Assembly: GCA_012719255.1 (NCBI GenBank) | Contig: JAAYAS010000153.1 | Coordinates: forward strand, 1-9,490 | Source of the DNA: Microbacteriaceae bacterium | GTDB taxonomy: Bacteria; Actinomycetota; Actinomycetes; Actinomycetales; Microbacteriaceae | DNA: 9,490 nt | Reading direction: 5' to 3' | In this document: in pieces, positions 5,840 to 9,490 of the stretch | Layout: the number at the start of each line of letters is the position of its first letter | Numbering within the stretch: the first letter of the stretch is position 1 | The notes under the pieces: model-generated | The model's database searches: none | The model's input: the letters and a program-made list of their open reading frames with translations, nothing else | What the model was told of the DNA's origin: nothing | Translations under genes and position numbers: made by a program

Positions 5840-7444
5840 CTACTTGCGCTTGCGGCGCTCGCGCACGCGCATGTTCACCTGCACGGGGGTGCCGGCGAAG
5901 CCGAACACCTCGCGCAGCCGGCGGGTGACGAAGCGGCGATAGCCGGGGTCGAGGAAGCCGCTCGTGAACAGCACGAACGTGGGCGGCCGCGTCTGCGCCT
6001 GGGTGGCGAACAGGATGCGGGGCTGCTTGCCGCCGCGCAGCGGGTGCGGGAAGGCCTGCGCGAGCTCGGTGAGGAAGGCGTTGAGCTTGCCGGTGGGGAT
6101 GCGGGTGTCCCAGGAGTCGAGCGCGGTCTCGAGGGCGGGCACGAGCTTCTCGAGGTGGCGGCCGGTCTTCGCCGAGATGTTCACGCGCGGCGCCCAGGCG
6201 ACGTGGGCGAGGTCCTGCTCGATCTCGCGCTCGAGCATCCAGCGCCGCTCGTCGTCGAGCTCGTCCCACTTGTTGAAGGCGAGCACGAGGGCGCGGCCCG
6301 ATTGCAGCACCATCTCGACGATGCGCACGTCCTGCACGCCGATCGGCTCGGTGACGTCGAAGACGACGACGGCGACCTCGGCCTTGTCGATCGCCGAGGC
6401 GGTGCGCAGCGATGCGTAGAAGTCGGCGCCCTGCTGCAGGTGCACGCGCTTGCGGATGCCGGCGGTGTCGACGAAGCGCCACATCCGGCCGCCGAGGTCG
6501 ACGAGCTCGTCGACGGGGTCGCGGGTGGTGCCGGCGAGGTCGTTGACGACGACGCGCTCCTCGCCGGCGGCCTTGTTGAGGAGGCTCGACTTGCCGACGT
6601 TCGGGCGGCCGACGATGGCGACGCGGCGGGGTCCGCCGTACTCCTGCTTCGCGACGGCCGACTCGTCGGGCAGCACCGCGAGCGCCGCGTCGAGCAGGTC
6701 GGCGACGCCGCGGCCGTGGAGGGCCGAGACGGGGTGGGGCTCGCCGAGGCCGAGGCTCCAGAGGGCGGCGGCGTTCGGCTCCTGCACGAGGTCGTCGATC
6801 TTGTTGGCGACGAGCAGCACGGGCCGGTCGGTCTTGCGCAGCAGCCGCACGACGTGCTCGTCGGTGGCGGTGGCGCCGACGTTCGCGTCGACGACGAAGA
6901 GCACGGCGTCGGCGAGCTCGATGGCGATCTCGGCCTGCTCGGCGACCGAGCGGTCGATGCCGCGGGCGTCGGGCTCCCAGCCGCCGGTGTCGACGAGCGT
7001 GAACCACCGGCCGCCCCATTCGGCCTTGTAGGTGACGCGATCGCGGGTGACGCCGGGCACGTCCTCGACGACGGCCTCGCGGCGGCCGAGGATGCGGTTG
7101 ACGAGCGCCGACTTGCCGACGTTCGGGCGGCCGACGACGGCGAGCACGGGCAGGGCGGGCAGCGCGAACACGCCGTGCTCGTCGACCTCGGCGGCCTCGA
7201 GCACGGCGAGGTCGTCGTCGTCGAGGTCGTAGTCGCCGAGGCTGCGGCGGAGCATGTCGGCGCGCTGCTCGGCGAGGTCGTCGTCGATGGCGCGCACGCG
7301 CTCGGCGAAGCCGTCGCCGGCGTCGCCCGTCGCGTAGCCGAGCTCGGCCTCGAGGGCGCCGTCGCCGGCGCCGAGCTCGGGCTCGTAGGCGGGCTTGTCG
7401 GGGTGGATGTCGTAGCCCTCGTTCGGGCTGCTGGTGTCGTTCAT
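5840..7444 (-). CDS. der: Ribosome-assembly GTPase Der (EngA)
   Basis: Der is an essential tandem GTPase needed for maturation of the 50S ribosomal subunit. The 534-aa product shows both G domains. The first has GRPNVGKS (105-112), a G2 threonine in the GVTRD loop (131-135), DTGG (152-155) and NKID (214-217). The second has GRPNVGKS (279-286), DTAG (326-329), NKWD (391-394) and SAK (424-426). A KH-like RNA-binding domain follows (about 440-525), ending in a basic RERRKRK tail. Compared with the usual bacterial protein, which begins at the first G domain, there are about 98 extra residues at the N-terminus, rich in Asp and Glu and probably disordered; such acidic extensions occur in actinobacterial Der. 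The ATG at 7444 overlaps the cmk stop as ATGA, with GGGAG a few bases upstream inside cmk, so translation is coupled to cmk. Last gene of the tyrA-cmk-der unit. Confidence 0.97.
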   Translation of the reverse strand: MNDTSSPNEGYDIHPDKPAYEPELGAGDGALEAELGYATGDAGDGFAERVRAIDDDLAEQRADMLRRSLGDYDLDDDDLAVLEAAEVDEHGVFALPALPVLAVVGRPNVGKSALVNRILGRREAVVEDVPGVTRDRVTYKAEWGGRWFTLVDTGGWEPDARGIDRSVAEQAEIAIELADAVLFVVDANVGATATDEHVVRLLRKTDRPVLLVANKIDDLVQEPNAAALWSLGLGEPHPVSALHGRGVADLLDAALAVLPDESAVAKQEYGGPRRVAIVGRPNVGKSSLLNKAAGEERVVVNDLAGTTRDPVDELVDLGGRMWRFVDTAGIRKRVHLQQGADFYASLRTASAIDKAEVAVVVFDVTEPIGVQDVRIVEMVLQSGRALVLAFNKWDELDDERRWMLEREIEQDLAHVAWAPRVNISAKTGRHLEKLVPALETALDSWDTRIPTGKLNAFLTELAQAFPHPLRGGKQPRILFATQAQTRPPTFVLFTSGFLDPGYRRFVTRRLREVFGFAGTPVQVNMRVRERRKRK

Positions 7445-8127
7445 CGGGGGCTCCCGGTTCGGATCAGGTCGATGACCGCGGCGATCGACTGCTCGAGGTC
7501 GAGGTTCGTGGTGTCGAGCTCGACGACGCCGTCGGCGGCGGTGGTGAAGTTCACGACGGTGCCGTCGCGGGCGTCGCGGGCGGCGACCGAGGCGGCGACG
7601 GCGGCGGCGTCCTCGCCGGCCTTCTCGGCAAGGCGTCGGCGGATGCGTGCGGATTCGTCGGCGGTGAGGAGGATGCGCACGGGCGCGTCGGGGGCGACGA
7701 CGGTGGTGATGTCGCGGCCCTCGGCGATGATGCCGGGGGCGTCGTCGCCGAAGAGCAGCTCGCGGAAGCGCTCGTTGACCGCCTCGCGCACCCGGAGGTT
7801 CGTGGCGACGTGCGAGACGACCTCCGAGATCGCGGTCTCGCGGATCGCGGCGGTGACGTCGACGCCGTCGACGCGCACCCAGCGCTCGTCGGGGTCGACC
7901 GACAGCTCCCAGGCGGCGAAGAAGTCGGGCAGCAGCGCGACCACCGCATCCCGGTCGGCGAGGTCGGCGCCGCGGCGCAGGCCGTACCAGGCGAGGGCGC
8001 GGTACACCGAGCCGGTGTCGAGCAGGTGCCAGCCGAGGCGGCGGGCGGCCTCGCGCGAGACGGTCGACTTGCCCGAGCCCGAGGGCCCGTCGATGGCGAC
8101 GACGGTGTTCTGCTGCGGTGCGGTCAT
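7441..8127 (-). CDS. cmk: Cytidylate kinase
   Basis: Cmk phosphorylates CMP and dCMP with ATP to the diphosphates, feeding RNA, DNA and phospholipid (CDP-lipid) synthesis in the cytosol. The 228-aa length is standard for the bacterial enzyme. The P-loop GPSGSGKS is at 14-21. LDTGSVYRA (36-44) is the CMP-site segment. The long middle insert typical of bacterial CMP kinases is present (about 60-135), followed by EGRDITTVVAPDA (136-148), which contributes to CMP and magnesium binding, then the arginine-rich lid (RIRRRLAEK, 161-169) and LDTTNLD near 204-210. The start at 8127 has GGAGGGT upstream, inside the end of tyrA, and its ATG overlaps the tyrA stop as ATGA. The gene's own stop overlaps the der start in the same way. 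The cmk-der pair is a widely conserved bacterial neighbourhood. Confidence 0.97.
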   Translation of the reverse strand: MTAPQQNTVVAIDGPSGSGKSTVSREAARRLGWHLLDTGSVYRALAWYGLRRGADLADRDAVVALLPDFFAAWELSVDPDERWVRVDGVDVTAAIRETAISEVVSHVATNLRVREAVNERFRELLFGDDAPGIIAEGRDITTVVAPDAPVRILLTADESARIRRRLAEKAGEDAAAVAASVAARDARDGTVVNFTTAADGVVELDTTNLDLEQSIAAVIDLIRTGSPR

Positions 8128-9230
8128 TGCGCGACCCTCCATCCGAGTGCTTCGAGCTCGTCGACGAGGCGCTGGCGCACCTCGGGCACGACGCTGATCG
8201 ACGCGAGGCCGATGTTCGCGCCGGGCGAGTGCTCGAGCGAGATCTCCTCGACGTTGATGTTCGCGGCGCCGATCTCGTTGAACAGCCGCGCGAGCTGGCC
8301 GGGGCGGTCGTCGACCATGACGGTGACGACCGAGAACGTGCGGCGGCCGCCGTGCTTGCCGGGAAGCCGCATGACGCCCTCGTTGCCGGCGCGCATGTGC
8401 TCGGCGATGCGCCGGCGGGCGCCGGGGGCGTCGGGCGCGTCGAGCGCGTCGGCGAGCTCGCCGAGGCCGCCCGCGAGCTCGCGGAGGATGCGGGCGACGC
8501 GCGGGCCGTTCGCGGTGAGGATCTGGCCCCACAGCGCGGTGTCGCTCGCGGCGATGCGGGTGACGTCGCGCAGGCCGCCGCCGGCGAGCGACGAGGCGCC
8601 GACCTCGTCGCCGAGGAGGAGCCCAGCGACGCCCGACGAGACGAGCTGCGGCACGTGCGAGACGAGCGCGACGGCGTCGTCGTGCTCGTCGGCGGTCATC
8701 GCGACGGTGGTCGCGCCGAGGTCGAGCGCGAGGCCCTCGATCTCCTGCAGCGCGTGCACGGTGGTGCGCTCGTGGGTGGCGATCACCCACGGCCGGCCGA
8801 TGAAGAGGTCGGCGCGGCCGGCGAGCGGGCCGCCGGTCTCGCGGCCGGCCATCGGATGCGAGCCGGTGTAGCGGGCGAGGTCGGCGCCGTCGGCGCGCAG
8901 CGCCTCGAGCGGCGCGGCCTTGACGCTCGCGACGTCGGTGACGATCGCGTCGGGCCAGGCGCGCAGCTGCTCGGCGACGACCTGGGCGGTGACGTCGGGC
9001 GGCACGCAGACGACGACGATGCGCGGGGTGTCGCCCTCCGAGGCGGTCGACGCGTCGAGCGCGGTGGCGACCCGGCCGGCGCCGTAGTCGGCGGCGAGGT
9101 GCATCGCGGCGGGCGAGGCGTCGTGGAGCAGCACGTCGACGTCGAGCCGGCGCAGGCCGAGCGCGACGGAGGTGCCGAGCAGGCCGGTGCCGACGACGAG
9201 CACCGGCGAGAAGGTGCGGGTGGGGGTCAT
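8124..9230 (-). CDS. tyrA: Prephenate dehydrogenase with ACT domain
   Basis: TyrA oxidatively decarboxylates prephenate to 4-hydroxyphenylpyruvate in tyrosine synthesis. The 368-aa protein has an N-terminal Rossmann fold with VVGTGLLGTSVAL (12-24), a DVASVK segment (99-104), and GSHPMAGRE (123-131), which carries the conserved active-site histidine (His125) region. MTADEHDDAVALVSHVPQLV (178-197) begins the helical dimerisation domain and has a second conserved His. A C-terminal ACT domain (about 298-368, FSVVTVMVDDRPGQLARLFNEIG onward) probably senses an aromatic amino acid, giving feedback control; the ligand is inferred. Aspartate after the second Rossmann strand (LLHDASP, 34-40) favours NAD over NADP. 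AGGAGG lies 6 nt before the ATG, within the upstream gene's last codons, and the ATG overlaps that gene's stop as ATGA. It precedes cmk with the same overlap. In mycobacteria tyrA is not in this cluster, so its insertion here is a lineage feature. Confidence 0.95.
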   Translation of the reverse strand: MTPTRTFSPVLVVGTGLLGTSVALGLRRLDVDVLLHDASPAAMHLAADYGAGRVATALDASTASEGDTPRIVVVCVPPDVTAQVVAEQLRAWPDAIVTDVASVKAAPLEALRADGADLARYTGSHPMAGRETGGPLAGRADLFIGRPWVIATHERTTVHALQEIEGLALDLGATTVAMTADEHDDAVALVSHVPQLVSSGVAGLLLGDEVGASSLAGGGLRDVTRIAASDTALWGQILTANGPRVARILRELAGGLGELADALDAPDAPGARRRIAEHMRAGNEGVMRLPGKHGGRRTFSVVTVMVDDRPGQLARLFNEIGAANINVEEISLEHSPGANIGLASISVVPEVRQRLVDELEALGWRVAQ

Positions 9231-9490
9231 CGGTATCCTCCTGACCGTCGGTCGCGACGATGGCCGCGGCCGGAGTGGCCGCCGCCCCGCTTGCCGCGGT
9301 CGGCGCGGTCGCGGTAGGCGTTGCCGCCGTCATCACCGTAGCGCCGCTCGCCGCCGCGCTGGGCGCGGTCGTCGCGTCCGCCGCGGCCCCCGGCGCCGCG
9401 CTGCTGGTCGCGGCGGTCGCGAGCGCCGGATCCGCTCCGCTCGCCCCGGCCCCGCTCCGATCGGCCCCGTTCGTCGCGAGCGCGCTCGCC
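9227..9490 (-). CDS. RG-rich C-terminal tail of upstream gene, probably pseudouridine synthase RluB (partial)
   Basis: A minus-strand frame is open from the window edge to a TGA at 9227-9229 and encodes the last 87 residues of a protein that begins outside the window. The residues are almost entirely Arg, Gly, Asp, Glu and Ser (for example GERARDERGRSERGRGERSG), with a slightly more varied patch (RRYGDDGGNAYRDRADRG) and the end HRRDRRSGGYR. It is a disordered, basic RG/RGG-type tail, probably RNA-binding. Its stop overlaps the tyrA start as ATGA, and its last codons carry the tyrA Shine-Dalgarno (AGGAGG), which supports it as the real coding frame. Identity is inferred from context: in actinobacteria scpA-scpB-rluB lies directly before cmk-der, and rluB is the last of the three. 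No catalytic residues are in view, so another RNA-associated protein is possible. Confidence 0.65.
   Translation of the reverse strand, partial: GERARDERGRSERGRGERSGSGARDRRDQQRGAGGRGGRDDRAQRGGERRYGDDGGNAYRDRADRGKRGGGHSGRGHRRDRRSGGYR

Noticed and set aside
4242..7019. GapB fused to a longer N-terminal region
   Set aside because: The extra segment is der read in another frame. A Shine-Dalgarno and start codons at 5705/5696 define gap.
5723..8197. Long plus-strand frame antisense to der and cmk
   Set aside because: Composition is typical of the complement of a GC-rich gene (Val/Gly/Asp/Ala runs), with no motif. Der and Cmk on the other strand have complete catalytic motifs.
7441..9336. A 631-residue fusion ending in Cmk
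   Set aside because: The upstream 400 residues are an out-of-frame reading of tyrA. ATG at 8127 with GGAGG is the real cmk start.

Overview
This window looks like a chromosomal segment of a high-GC actinobacterium, most likely of the Microbacteriaceae type. The grounds are the very strong G/C preference at third codon positions, the gene order (RG-rich tail of a probable RluB) - tyrA with ACT domain - cmk - der, a long GapB-type glyceraldehyde-3-phosphate dehydrogenase, and an actinobacteria-restricted 350-residue protein family. The genus is inference. No phage, transposon, CRISPR-Cas, toxin or defence genes are visible, and no tRNA or rRNA.

Left half (1-3869): a secreted PKD-like protein (+) converges on a Nudix hydrolase (-). 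The Nudix gene shares a 75-bp divergent promoter region with a lipoprotein of the PQQ-dependent glucose/sorbosone dehydrogenase family (+). A 212-bp spacer with imperfect direct repeats follows. Then comes a 350-aa conserved protein (+) whose family is often labelled '3-methyladenine DNA glycosylase'; nothing I can see in it supports that label.

Middle (3870-4241): a non-coding convergent junction. It holds a tandem array of 18-bp palindromes (core GACTCTCCCGGGAGAGTC) at a strict 32-bp period, in two blocks, followed by a strong hairpin with a UUCG tetraloop that probably terminates the gap gene. The array is the least explained structure in the window.

Right half (4242-9490, all minus strand): transcription runs from right to left through the RG-rich C-terminus of a gene entering from outside the window (probably the rluB pseudouridine synthase), then tyrA, cmk and der. 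All three junctions are ATGA overlaps, so these genes form one translationally coupled operon. It links tyrosine synthesis, CMP/dCMP phosphorylation and 50S ribosome assembly. A 143-bp spacer separates der from the gap coding start; it holds a hairpin, a candidate -10 box and palindromes, so gap probably has its own promoter.

No large undescribed system is evident. The items most worth following are the 32-bp palindrome array, the 350-aa family with its unusual low-complexity linker, and the enrichment of GGATGC/GCATCC in non-coding and linker DNA.
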